From Sva-07 sp963710625 (GTDB taxonomy: Bacteria > Actinomycetota > Acidimicrobiia > Acidimicrobiales > Ilumatobacteraceae): DNA of 64,000 nucleotides. Below, piece by piece: positions 8,010 through 16,131 of the stretch; within the stretch, counting starts at the first letter, position 1; every line of letters begins with the position of its first letter. The translations under genes were made by a program, and so were the position numbers. Under the pieces are notes generated by a model. That model had not been told where the DNA came from. It saw only the letters and a list, made by a program, of their open reading frames with translations, and ran no database searches. The stretch is from NCBI GenBank assembly GCA_963710625.1, contig CAVQBG010000013.1:248001-312000 (forward strand), given 5' to 3'.

Positions 8010-8549
8010 GTGAGCTGCCAGGCTGTCTCGGTGGCCGATGCTGTCCAGACCGCCCGCGTGCAGACCTTCGTCATCGTCGCAGCTCCGGCGTCGCTGGTTG
8101 CCTGGCAGGTCGGCTTCGAACTCGGGGCGTTCGACGTCATCGACTACAGCCGGATCTTCGCGGTGTTCGTTCTCGGCGCCGTCGTGCTCGCCGCCACGTT
8201 CATCGCTCCTGACCGGGGGTTCGTCACGAGCGGCTGGGGTCGACTCGTCCTCGCCTTGCCACTCGCCTATCTACTGGCCGACATGACCTCGCTGACCGAC
8301 AGCCCGGTGATCAGGAACACCCTCGGCATCGCCGTGGTCGCGATCGTGCCCTACATCGTCTGGGTGGCGGCACGCCTGATGGGATTCGAATTCTTCACGC
8401 TGAACGTCCGCGAACAGGCGGCGACGATCGTCCTCGTTCTCCTCGTCGGGCTGACGGGGTTGTACGTCGGCGCCAACAACGACCGGTTTCTCACCTGTCG
8501 GGACTTCGAGCGCACAGGCGACTTCGTGCCCGAGGACTGCACCGCCTGA
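8010..8549 (+). CDS. Hypothetical multi-pass membrane protein
   Basis: This 179-residue product matches no family I know. Predicted membrane helices lie near residues 19-38, 45-65, 75-92, 101-120 and 132-152. A short extracytoplasmic-looking tail contains two cysteines (NDRFLTCRDFERTGDFVPEDCTA) that could form a disulfide. The GTG at 8010 has no clear Shine-Dalgarno, and a GTG seven codons further in is equally possible. It converges on the metal transporter permease with three bases between stops. Regular GC3 and clean helices argue that it is real. Confidence 0.65.
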   Translation: MSCQAVSVADAVQTARVQTFVIVAAPASLVAWQVGFELGAFDVIDYSRIFAVFVLGAVVLAATFIAPDRGFVTSGWGRLVLALPLAYLLADMTSLTDSPVIRNTLGIAVVAIVPYIVWVAARLMGFEFFTLNVREQAATIVLVLLVGLTGLYVGANNDRFLTCRDFERTGDFVPEDCTA

Positions 8550-8552
8550 GCG

Positions 8553-9401
8553 TCAGTGAGCGTGGGCGACGGAGCCGGCGCGGCGGCGGAAGCGGCCGCC
8601 GAACACGTAGGCGACGATGAAGAAGCAGGCCGACGTCAGCACGATCGTCGGACCCGAGGCGACGTCGAGGTGATAGCTCGCGTTCATCCCGACGAAACCG
8701 CTGACGGCACCGATCACCGCCGACAATCCGAGCATCTTGCCGAAACTGTCGGTCAGCATCCGGGCGACGACGGCGGGCACCACCAGCGTCGCTGCGATCA
8801 GCGTCACCCCCATCACGTTCATCGTGGCCAACACCGTCGCCGACAGCACGACCATCAGCAGCGCATCGATCCATGCCGTACGCACGCCGGTCGCCGCCGC
8901 CACCTGGGAGTCGAACGTGGTGAACAGCAACGGCCGGTAGAAGAAGAACACGATCGCCGCGGTCGCGAGCGCGACGCCCAGGATCAACAGCACGTCGGAG
9001 TTCGTCACGCCCAGCACGTTGCCGAACAGCAACGCATCGGCGTTCCGGCCGGGCGAACCGTAGATCTGCACGAGCGCGAGCCCGAGCGCGAACGACGCCG
9101 TGGTGACCACCCCGATCGCGGCGTCGGAGCCGATCGGCCGTCGCCGTACGATGCCGCCGACGGCGAGCGCAGTGATCACGCCCCAGATGCCCGCACCGAG
9201 GAACAGGTTCACCCCGGCCAGGCCCGCCACCGCATAGCCACCGAAGATCGAGTGCGAGAGCCCGTGGCCGATGTAGCTCATGTTGCGCAGCACCACGTAG
9301 CACCCCACGACGCCGCACAGTGCGCCGGCGATCGTGGCGACGTAGAGGCCGTTGCGGAAGAACTCGAACTCGTACGGCCGGATCAGTTCCGCCCAGCTCA
9401 T
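8553..9401 (-). CDS. Metal ABC transporter permease (ZnuB/MntB/TroC family, ABC-3)
   Basis: The 282-residue integral membrane protein has about eight helices and the ABC-3 signature region (RNMSYIGHGLSHSIFGGYAVAGLAG). It forms the channel of a zinc- or manganese-type importer. The start ATG lies inside an ATGA overlap with the ATPase stop, so the upstream in-frame extension is not used. The C-terminus ends in RRRAGSVAHAH. The gene is last in a three-gene operon: binding protein, ATPase, permease. Confidence 0.9.
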   Translation of the reverse strand: MSWAELIRPYEFEFFRNGLYVATIAGALCGVVGCYVVLRNMSYIGHGLSHSIFGGYAVAGLAGVNLFLGAGIWGVITALAVGGIVRRRPIGSDAAIGVVTTASFALGLALVQIYGSPGRNADALLFGNVLGVTNSDVLLILGVALATAAIVFFFYRPLLFTTFDSQVAAATGVRTAWIDALLMVVLSATVLATMNVMGVTLIAATLVVPAVVARMLTDSFGKMLGLSAVIGAVSGFVGMNASYHLDVASGPTIVLTSACFFIVAYVFGGRFRRRAGSVAHAH

Positions 9402-10210
9402 GCGGACTCCCCCGCCGCACGCCGGCGCAGCGGCGTCACCTTGGCGTCGATCGGCGAGTCGACCACCACCCGCATGCCGCCGTGCTCGAGCACCTCCATC
9501 GGCGAGCCGTAGGTGCGCTCCAGCACGTCGGGCACGAGCACCTCCTCGGGGGTCCCGGCTCCGATCACGGAACGGTTCAGGCACACCACGGTGGGCAGAT
9601 GGGCGGCGATGCCGTTCAGGTCGTGTGTCGTGAGCACGATCGTGAGCCCGTCGGCGTTGAGGTCGTCGAGCAGGTGCAGCACGTCGTGACGCGTCCGGAC
9701 GTCGAGACCCGACGTCGGCTCGTCGAGAAAGATCACCTGAGCGTTGGTGAACAGTGCCCGGGCGAGGAACACTCGCTGCTGCTGCCCACCGGAGAGCTCA
9801 CGGATGTGACGACCACCGAGACCGGCCATCCCCAGGCGTTCGAGCACCGAGGCGATCTCCGTGCGCTCGCGCTTGGTGATCCAGGGCGTCCGCAGCCCTC
9901 GCGCACGCGCCATGCCGACGCACTCGGCCACGGTGACCGGGAAGTCCCAGTCGATCGTCTCGACCTGGGGCACGAGACCGACGGCGAGCCCGGACGCGCG
10001 TCGCACGCTCCCCGACACCGCCGGCACGGTGCCGAGCATCGCCTTGAGGAGCGTGGACTTGCCCGACCCCGACGGCCCGACGATCCCAACGAGGTCACCC
10101 GGTTCGATCGTGAGGTCGACGTCGATCAGCACGGGCGCGCCTCCGTCGTAGTTCACCGTCAGCCGATCGACGACGATCAACCCACCAGCGAGGTCGCGGG
10201 GCGATGTCAA
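9398..10210 (-). CDS. Metal ABC transporter ATP-binding protein
   Basis: This 270-residue ABC ATPase has Walker A GPSGSGKST at residues 45-53, signature LSGGQQQR, Walker B VIFLDEP and the H-loop histidine in TTHDLNG. It powers the ABC-3 permease encoded just downstream. Conservation with ZnuC/MntA-type ATPases and the operon context identify it as the metal-importer subunit. The start follows the binding-protein stop by 13 bases. Confidence 0.92.
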   Translation of the reverse strand: MTSPRDLAGGLIVVDRLTVNYDGGAPVLIDVDLTIEPGDLVGIVGPSGSGKSTLLKAMLGTVPAVSGSVRRASGLAVGLVPQVETIDWDFPVTVAECVGMARARGLRTPWITKRERTEIASVLERLGMAGLGGRHIRELSGGQQQRVFLARALFTNAQVIFLDEPTSGLDVRTRHDVLHLLDDLNADGLTIVLTTHDLNGIAAHLPTVVCLNRSVIGAGTPEEVLVPDVLERTYGSPMEVLEHGGMRVVVDSPIDAKVTPLRRRAAGESA

Positions 10211-10223
10211 GCGCTCGTACCGA

Positions 10224-11273
10224 TCATTGGGGGTACTCGGCGTTGTCGACGGTCACGTTGCGCACCGCGAAGCGCTCGAGCGCGCTCGCGTCACCACCCA
10301 GTGCCTCGGTCATCGTGATGAAGTTGAACTTCATCAGCCCGAGCCACGAGTGCTCCTCTTCGCCCGGTACTCCCGGGAGGTCGTCGTCGCGCAGGTCGTC
10401 GACATAGGTGGCACCGGTCTCGTTGGCGATCTGCTCGAGCACCGGGGACGGGAACACCTCGGACCCGAACACCGCCGACACGTTCTCGGCCTCGATCTGG
10501 TCGATCAGGTCGACGACCTCCGACGGGGTGGGGTCGCCGAAGTCGGAGGGTTGGATCGCCCCGATCACGTTCCAGCCGTACGTGTCGGCGAAGTAGGCGT
10601 ACGCGTCGTGGTAGGTCACGAGCTTGCGCTGCTCCTCGGGAACGGTGTCGAACGACTCCTGGATCGCTGCATCGAAGTCGTCGACCAGCACGACGAACTC
10701 GTCGAAGTTGGCGTTGTAGTAGTCGGTGCCCTCGGGGTCGAGGGCGACCATGTTGTCGCGGATGATGTCGGCGTAGACCTTGACGAGCGTCGGATCGGTC
10801 CACAGGTGGGGGTTGGGCTTGCCGCCGTCCTCCGGGAACGAGAAGTCGTACTTGTACTGATCGGGGGAGATCGTCTCGTCGCCCAGTTGCACGATCCTGA
10901 CGCCGTCCGCCACGTTCGCCTCGGCGAGTTCCTTCGTCGGTTCCTCGAGCTGGAGCCCGTTGATGAACACGACATCGGCGGTCGACATCACCTCGGCGGC
11001 CGAGGGGGGTGGCTCGAACGTGTGGGAGTTGGTGCCCTCGGGCACGATGCCGACGACCTCGGCACGGTTGCCGATGATGTTGGCTGCGATCGAGGTGATC
11101 GGAGCGACCGTGGTGACCACCTGGAGCTGACCGTCGGTGCCAGATCCTGCGCCGCCGGTCGCTTCATCGCTGCCGCACGAGGAGGCGACGGAAACGAGAG
11201 CAACAGCGGCGATCGCTGCGCTGAGACGACCGGCGGAGGAGCGACCGAGGACACTGCGAGGATTCACGGGCAT
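10224..11273 (-). CDS. Metal-binding lipoprotein of ABC importer (ZnuA/TroA cluster)
   Basis: The roughly 349-residue protein has a lipoprotein signal (ALVSVASSC lipobox) and the two-lobed TroA fold. Probable metal ligands are the histidines in NSHTFEPPP, NPHLWTDP and VTYHDAYAYF, plus a late acidic residue. The long His-rich loop of many zinc-specific ZnuA proteins is absent, so manganese is as possible as zinc. The ATG at 11273 has no Shine-Dalgarno. A GTG at 11267, eight bases after TAACGT, may be the real leaderless start and costs only two residues. The 17-base palindrome just upstream suggests metal-dependent repression. Confidence 0.88.
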   Translation of the reverse strand: MPVNPRSVLGRSSAGRLSAAIAAVALVSVASSCGSDEATGGAGSGTDGQLQVVTTVAPITSIAANIIGNRAEVVGIVPEGTNSHTFEPPPSAAEVMSTADVVFINGLQLEEPTKELAEANVADGVRIVQLGDETISPDQYKYDFSFPEDGGKPNPHLWTDPTLVKVYADIIRDNMVALDPEGTDYYNANFDEFVVLVDDFDAAIQESFDTVPEEQRKLVTYHDAYAYFADTYGWNVIGAIQPSDFGDPTPSEVVDLIDQIEAENVSAVFGSEVFPSPVLEQIANETGATYVDDLRDDDLPGVPGEEEHSWLGLMKFNFITMTEALGGDASALERFAVRNVTVDNAEYPQ

Positions 11274-11282
11274 TGACGTTAG

Positions 11283-11299
11283 TTGCGACCTGGTCGCAA
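11283..11299 (-). promoter_or_regulatory. Palindromic operator candidate upstream of the metal importer
   Basis: TTGCGACCTGGTCGCAA is a perfect inverted repeat with 8-base arms around one central base. It sits directly upstream of a candidate -10 (TAACGT, minus strand) for the metal importer operon, where a bound repressor would block transcription. It does not look like the usual Zur, Fur or IdeR boxes I know. No regulator gene lies nearby. Confidence 0.6.
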
Positions 11300-11393
11300 A
11301 ACGACGTCGTGCCCGGAATCGTCCGCGAATCTCTCCGGCACGTGACCTGGTGAGGCGATCCGAGCCCAGCGAGCATCGTCACAGCGCCTTCGC

Positions 11394-11399
11394 TATGGT
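11394..11399 (+). promoter_or_regulatory. Candidate -10 element of the eight-gene operon
   Basis: TATGGT ends seven bases before the ATG at 11407, with no Shine-Dalgarno, the same geometry as at several other genes here. It supports 11407 as the first codon over the ATG that overlaps the hexamer. Confidence 0.45.
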
Positions 11400-11406
11400 C
11401 CATCTG

Positions 11407-12936
11407 ATGTCATCGGACTGCTGGAACGACGCGCAACTGGTCACGGGGTCGCTCGATCGGGACCGGTTGGCCGAACTCGAGCGGTTCGTCCGGGCGGGCG
11501 GTGCGGTCCTCGTCGCTGCGGAACCCGACGATCGGTGCGGCGAGGCGTTCACCGGTGTCCGCGTGGTCGCCGACCTGCCGCACACGGAATGGTTCGTCAC
11601 GCTGGCCGACTCCCCCGCCGCCGCCCGACTCGACGGGGAGACCGCGGTGACGTCGCAGCTGCGGACCCTGCGCCCGAACGACGCCGGGATCACGATCGCG
11701 GCAACCACGAGCGTGCGCTTCGAGCACCAGCCGACGATCGCGGTCCGCACGCTCGGCGAGGGACGGATCGTCGTCAGCGGGTTCGCCGACCTCCGGGCGC
11801 TGGTCGCTCACCCGACACTCGGCCCGTTCGTTCGGCGTCTCCTGCACCCGGTTGGGTCGACCCGCACCACCGATCTGGGCGTCGGCGTCGTGGGCTACGG
11901 ACCGTTCGGAGGGATGGGCTACCTGCACGGACTCGCCGCGACAGAGACCGACGGACTGGCACTGGTGGCGGCTGCCGATTCCGCACCGGAGCGCCTCGTT
12001 GCCGCACGCGCCGACTTCCCCGACCTCGCCGGCCATGCCTCCGCGGGATCGCTTGCGGCCGATCCCGCCGTCGACATCGCGATCATCGCCACCCCACCGG
12101 TCTTCCACGCCGAGCTCGCCCTGGAACTGCTGCGCGCCGGCAAGCACGTCGTGATCGAGAAGCCGATGTGCCTACGGCGCGACGACGCCGACGCCATCAT
12201 CGCGACGGCACGCGACCACGATCGCACGGTCACCGTGCACCAGAGCCGCCGGTGGGACCGCGACTGGCTCGCGGTGCGCAACGTCACCGGACGCGGTGAG
12301 ATCGGTGAGGTCTTCAACATCGAGACCTTCGTGGGCGGCTTCGAGCACCCCTGTCGCGCCTGGCACTCCGAGGAGTCGATCTCGGGAGGAGCGATCTACG
12401 ACTGGGGCTCGCACCACATCGACTGGATCATCCAGCTCTACGGGTCGGCACCGAGCCGGGTGCTGTGCAGCGCCCACACCCGGGTGTGGCACGACACGAC
12501 CAACGCCGACCAGCTCAGCCTCTGGATGCAGTGGGCCGATGGGCGCGAAGCGACGTTCCGTCAGAGCGACGTCTGCGCCATCCGCCGGCCGAAGTTCCAC
12601 ATCGAAGGCACCCGCGGCACGATCGAGGGGCACTACCGCCCGCTGCGCACGGACACGGTCGAGCCGGGACGCGGGCACGTCGAGCACGTCTCGCACCACG
12701 CGGAAGCGCCGGTCGACCTCACCGTCGCCACCTACGACGGCACGATGGGCGTTCGCGAGTCGGTCGCGCCCCCGGCGCCGGCGCCGGGTTGGGGCTTCCA
12801 CCGCAACCTCGCCGATCATCTGCTCCTCGGTGAGCCGCTCGCCGTGCAGCCCGAGCAGTCCCGCGACGTGGTCGCCGTGCTCGAAGCCGGTCACCGCTCC
12901 GGCGCCAACGGCGGCGAGCTGATCGAACTCGGGTGA
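11407..12936 (+). CDS. ThuA-like domain fused to Gfo/Idh/MocA-family dehydrogenase
   Basis: The 509-residue protein joins two parts. Residues 1-150 (SSDCWNDAQL, RLAELERFVRAGGAVLVA, GRIVVSGFADLRALVAHP) resemble a ThuA/class I amidotransferase-like domain. From about residue 158 there is a Gfo/Idh/MocA oxidoreductase with the NAD(P) loop GVVGYGPFGGMGYL, the EKPM motif at 251-254 and the C-terminal substrate-binding sheet (GGAIYDWGSHHIDWI). In trehalose catabolism separate ThuA and ThuB proteins of these two families act on 3-keto sugars, so a sugar or glycoside oxidation is inferred. It heads a translationally coupled operon. A start at ATG 11395 would add four residues. Confidence 0.82.
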   Translation: MSSDCWNDAQLVTGSLDRDRLAELERFVRAGGAVLVAAEPDDRCGEAFTGVRVVADLPHTEWFVTLADSPAAARLDGETAVTSQLRTLRPNDAGITIAATTSVRFEHQPTIAVRTLGEGRIVVSGFADLRALVAHPTLGPFVRRLLHPVGSTRTTDLGVGVVGYGPFGGMGYLHGLAATETDGLALVAAADSAPERLVAARADFPDLAGHASAGSLAADPAVDIAIIATPPVFHAELALELLRAGKHVVIEKPMCLRRDDADAIIATARDHDRTVTVHQSRRWDRDWLAVRNVTGRGEIGEVFNIETFVGGFEHPCRAWHSEESISGGAIYDWGSHHIDWIIQLYGSAPSRVLCSAHTRVWHDTTNADQLSLWMQWADGREATFRQSDVCAIRRPKFHIEGTRGTIEGHYRPLRTDTVEPGRGHVEHVSHHAEAPVDLTVATYDGTMGVRESVAPPAPAPGWGFHRNLADHLLLGEPLAVQPEQSRDVVAVLEAGHRSGANGGELIELG

Positions 12937-13913
12937 CGGCCGTGCCCACCGCGGACGCGATCGGGTTCGGCGTGATCGGCGCCCGCTCGATGGTCGCGTC
13001 GCGAGCCGTGATGCCGGCCATCGATGCCTCCGAGCGCGCCCGCCTCGTGGCGGTCTCGTCGCTCGGCGGTCCGGTACCCGAGAAGTGGGCCCACCTCGGC
13101 GCCGGCCTCTACGAGGACGTGATCGACCATCCCGAAGTGGAGGTCGTCTACATCCCGCTCCCGAACGGCATGCACCTCGCGTGGGTCGAACGTGCCGTCG
13201 CCGCCGGCAAGCACGTGCTCTGCGAGAAGCCGATCGCACTGACGGCAGCCGAGACCCGGCGAATGACCGCGGCCGCCGACGCTGCCGGGGTGCTCCTCGC
13301 CGAAGCCTGGATGACCCCGTTCGACGCCCGCTGGCGAGCGGCGATGTCGATGGCGACGGCCGGCGATCTCGGCGACGTGATCGACATCGACGCCTCGTTC
13401 ACGTTCACGATCGGACCCGAGGCGGACGACAACTACCGTTGGTCGGCCGAGCAGGGTGGCGGAGCGCTCTTCGACGTCGGCATCTACTGCCTCGGTCCGA
13501 TCGTCGAGCTGTGGGGGGTCGGGCCCGACCTCGTCGAGGCGACGGCGCTCTGGCACCCGACGGGCGTGGACGCTCGCACCGAGGCCACGCTCGAATGGGT
13601 CGATGGACGCCAGGCCCGCATCCGCTGCTCGTTCGTCGACCCGGAGGAGCAACGCATCGAGATCATCGGGACCGACGCCTCACTCGTCCTGGCGAACGAT
13701 GCGCACACCGGCGGTGCACGCGCCGACACGATCGTCGTCGCGGCCGGCGACGGCACGGTCGACCGGGTACGCGTGACACCGACCGATCCGTATCTGGGTA
13801 TGGTCGATGCCTTCGCCGCCGCCGTACGCGGCGACACCGCCTGGCCACGACCCATGTCTGCCTCCGCCGATCTCCTCACGCTCCTCGAACGCATCGCTCA
13901 GGCGAGCCGATGA
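12933..13913 (+). CDS. Gfo/Idh/MocA-family NAD(P)-dependent oxidoreductase
   Basis: This 326-residue enzyme has an N-terminal Rossmann domain (GFGVIGARSMVASRAV), the family lysine motif CEKPI near residue 98, and the C-terminal alpha/beta domain with NYRWSAEQGGGALFDVGIY, the usual GG-ALxDxGxY element. Members oxidise sugars, inositols or related polyols at a hydroxyl carbon. It follows and overlaps the ThuA-fusion dehydrogenase by four bases, so two successive oxidation or epimerisation steps are likely. The GTG start is set by the overlap. Confidence 0.88.
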   Translation: MTAVPTADAIGFGVIGARSMVASRAVMPAIDASERARLVAVSSLGGPVPEKWAHLGAGLYEDVIDHPEVEVVYIPLPNGMHLAWVERAVAAGKHVLCEKPIALTAAETRRMTAAADAAGVLLAEAWMTPFDARWRAAMSMATAGDLGDVIDIDASFTFTIGPEADDNYRWSAEQGGGALFDVGIYCLGPIVELWGVGPDLVEATALWHPTGVDARTEATLEWVDGRQARIRCSFVDPEEQRIEIIGTDASLVLANDAHTGGARADTIVVAAGDGTVDRVRVTPTDPYLGMVDAFAAAVRGDTAWPRPMSASADLLTLLERIAQASR

Positions 13914-14830
13914 GGGACCCACGCGGCGAACTGCCCCACCACGAGTGGCACGCGCTCTCGTCGGGTGTCGAACTGCATGCCGTCCACTGGGATCCGACCG
14001 ACAGAGCGAGCGGAGCCGACGGCGACCTGACGCCCTGGCTGCTCGTGCACGGGCTCGCATCGAACGCCCGGCTGTGGGACGGCGTCGCCCGGTACCTCGC
14101 GGGGCTCGGCCACCGGGTGGTCGCCGTCGACCAGCGCGGGCACGGACGATCATCGAAGCCCGACGACGGCTACGACATGACGACGGTCGCTGACGACCTG
14201 ATGCTCCTGATCGATGCACTCGGATGGCAACGACCCGGTGTGGCCGGACAGTCGTGGGGCGGCAACGTGGTGCTCGAGCTCGCCCATCGCCACCCCGAGT
14301 CGGTCGCGGCGATCGCCTGTGTCGACGGCGGATTCATCGATCTCGGGGTGCGATTCCCGGAGTGGGACGACGCCGCGACCGCGCTCGCCCCGCCGCGCCT
14401 TGCAGGTACCCCACTCGATCGGATCACCGGGTGGCTCGCAGCATCGGCGGCCGACTGGCCCGAGGAGGGTCGCCAGGGCACCCTGGCCAACTTCGAGGTG
14501 CATGACGACGGAACGATCGCGCCGTGGCTCACCTTCGACCGGCACCTGCTGGTACTGCGCGGGCTCTGGGAGCACCAACCATCGAGCCGCTACCCCGGCA
14601 TGGGCGTGCCGACCCTGCTGATCGCCGCCGACACGGGCGACGTCGCCTGGACACACTCGAAGCACGAAGCCGTCGACGCGGCGATCGCCGCCCTCCCCCG
14701 CGGTCGGGCAGAGTGGTTCAGCCCCGCCCACCACGACGTCCACGCCCAACGCCCCGTCGAGGTGGGCGATCTCCTGCACCGCGCCGTCACCGAGCCCGAC
14801 TTCTTTCCCCTGCCGGAGGCCTCCCGATGA
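13910..14830 (+). CDS. Alpha/beta-hydrolase
   Basis: The 306-residue hydrolase has oxyanion-hole motif HGLASN, the strand VVAVDQRGHGRS, nucleophile elbow GQSWGG with Ser115, and the late histidine in SPAHHDVHAQRP. A lid region (PRLAGTPLDRITGWLAAS) separates the core strands. It most resembles esterases or C-C hydrolases of the AB_hydrolase_1 family. Its place between dehydrogenases and an importer suggests it opens an ester or lactone made in the pathway; that is inference. Both ends overlap neighbouring genes by four bases. Confidence 0.85.
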   Translation: MRDPRGELPHHEWHALSSGVELHAVHWDPTDRASGADGDLTPWLLVHGLASNARLWDGVARYLAGLGHRVVAVDQRGHGRSSKPDDGYDMTTVADDLMLLIDALGWQRPGVAGQSWGGNVVLELAHRHPESVAAIACVDGGFIDLGVRFPEWDDAATALAPPRLAGTPLDRITGWLAASAADWPEEGRQGTLANFEVHDDGTIAPWLTFDRHLLVLRGLWEHQPSSRYPGMGVPTLLIAADTGDVAWTHSKHEAVDAAIAALPRGRAEWFSPAHHDVHAQRPVEVGDLLHRAVTEPDFFPLPEASR

Positions 14831-16131
14831 CCACCCCCCGTCTGCTCGCGATCATGGGTTCGGGCGAGACCGCGCCGACGATGAAGGCACCACACCGCGC
14901 GATCTTCGACCGGCTCGGCACCGACGTGGACGCGGTGCTGCTCGACACACCGTTCGGGTTCCAGGAGAACGCACCGATCCTCGCCGCGAAGGCCACCGAG
15001 TACTTCCGTGATGCCGTCGGGCGCGAGGTGGCGGTCGCCGGGCTCGGCCGGACCGACACCGGCGACGTCGTGGCCATCGAACGCGGCGTGGCACGGGTCC
15101 GTGACGCCGACTGGGTGTTCGCGGGCCCGGGAAGCCCGACGTTCGCGCTGGAGCAGTGGCGCGGCACCGCCGTGCCCGATGCCCTCGCCGAGAAGCTGCG
15201 CTCCGGTGGCGCTGTCGTGTTCTCGTCGGCGGCCGCGCTCACGCTCGGCGTCGCCACCGTGCCGGTGTACGAGATCTACAAGGTCGGCCTCGACCCCTAC
15301 TGGGTACCGGGCCTCGACGTGCTGAGCGAGATCGGGCTCAGCGTCGCCGTGATCCCCCATTACGACAACCAGGAGGGCGGCAACCACGACACGAGGTTCT
15401 GCTACCTCGGCGAGCGCCGGTTGGCGATGCTCGAACCAGAGCTCCCCGACGGAGCGTTCGTCCTGGGCGTCGACGAGCACACCGGTGTGGTGATCGATCT
15501 CGACGCCGACACCGCCGAGATCGTCGGCAAGGGCGCCGTCACCCTGCGCCGGAACGGCGAGTCCGTCCGCCTCGAGTCCGGCCAGACCGTTCCTGTCGAC
15601 ACCCTCCGCGCTGCGGGGTCAGACCTCGTTCCGACCCCTGGCCGACGTGTGAGTGACGGGCAGGATGCAACCCGCACGATCACACACGACAGCGCGACCG
15701 GCGACCGAGACGCAGCAAACGCATCCTCCACGCGCGACATCGACTCCCTCGCCGCCGCCACCGACGCCCACGAGGCAGCGTTCGCGACCGCCCTCGACGC
15801 CCGCGATGCCGACGGTGCCGTGGCAGCGATCCTCCAGCTCGAGTCCGCGATCGTCGAGTGGTCCCGCGACACCCTGCAGTCCGACGACGTCGACCGGGCC
15901 CGGGCGGCGCTGCGATCGATGATCGTCCGCCTCGGGGCCGCCGCCACCGAGGGTGTGCGAGACGTGCGCGAGGTGCTCGGTCCGGTGGTCGAGGCCGCGC
16001 TCGCCGCCCGTGTCGTCGCCCGGTCGGAGAAGGCATTCGCGGTGTCCGACTCGATCCGTGACGAGCTGGTCAAGGCCGGCATCGAGGTGCGCGACACGCC
16101 CGACGGCGTCGAATGGTTGGTCGCCGGGTGA
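14827..16131 (+). CDS. Peptidase S51/PepE-like protein fused to a CysRS-type C-terminal domain
   Basis: The 434-residue protein has an N-terminal class I amidotransferase-like/S51 domain (LLAIMGSGETAPTM, VFAGPGSPTFALEQW, VVFSSAAALTLG, IPHYDNQEGGNHDTRFCYLGERRL). From about residue 308 comes a helical domain ending ARSEKAFAVSDSIRDEL then GIEVRDTPDGVEWLVAG, the anticodon-binding tail typical of cysteinyl-tRNA synthetase. No HIGH or KMSKS motif is present, so it is not a synthetase. A low-complexity linker between the parts carries a GGGGTC/GACCCC inverted repeat. I recall similar proteins in other actinobacteria being annotated as cysteinyl-tRNA synthetase. The activity is unknown; the probable nucleophile is the Ser in FSSAAAL. 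Confidence 0.75.
   Translation: MTTPRLLAIMGSGETAPTMKAPHRAIFDRLGTDVDAVLLDTPFGFQENAPILAAKATEYFRDAVGREVAVAGLGRTDTGDVVAIERGVARVRDADWVFAGPGSPTFALEQWRGTAVPDALAEKLRSGGAVVFSSAAALTLGVATVPVYEIYKVGLDPYWVPGLDVLSEIGLSVAVIPHYDNQEGGNHDTRFCYLGERRLAMLEPELPDGAFVLGVDEHTGVVIDLDADTAEIVGKGAVTLRRNGESVRLESGQTVPVDTLRAAGSDLVPTPGRRVSDGQDATRTITHDSATGDRDAANASSTRDIDSLAAATDAHEAAFATALDARDADGAVAAILQLESAIVEWSRDTLQSDDVDRARAALRSMIVRLGAAATEGVRDVREVLGPVVEAALAARVVARSEKAFAVSDSIRDELVKAGIEVRDTPDGVEWLVAG
15615..15638 (+). repeat. GGGGTC...GACCCC inverted repeat inside a linker-coding region
   Basis: GGGGTC and GACCCC form six pairs around a 12-base loop. It begins with the same GGGGTCAGACC string found in the intergenic hairpin at 19656. 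In frame it encodes AAGSDLVPTP in the linker of the S51/CysRS-tail fusion, so the element appears to have been captured in coding sequence. Confidence 0.5.
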
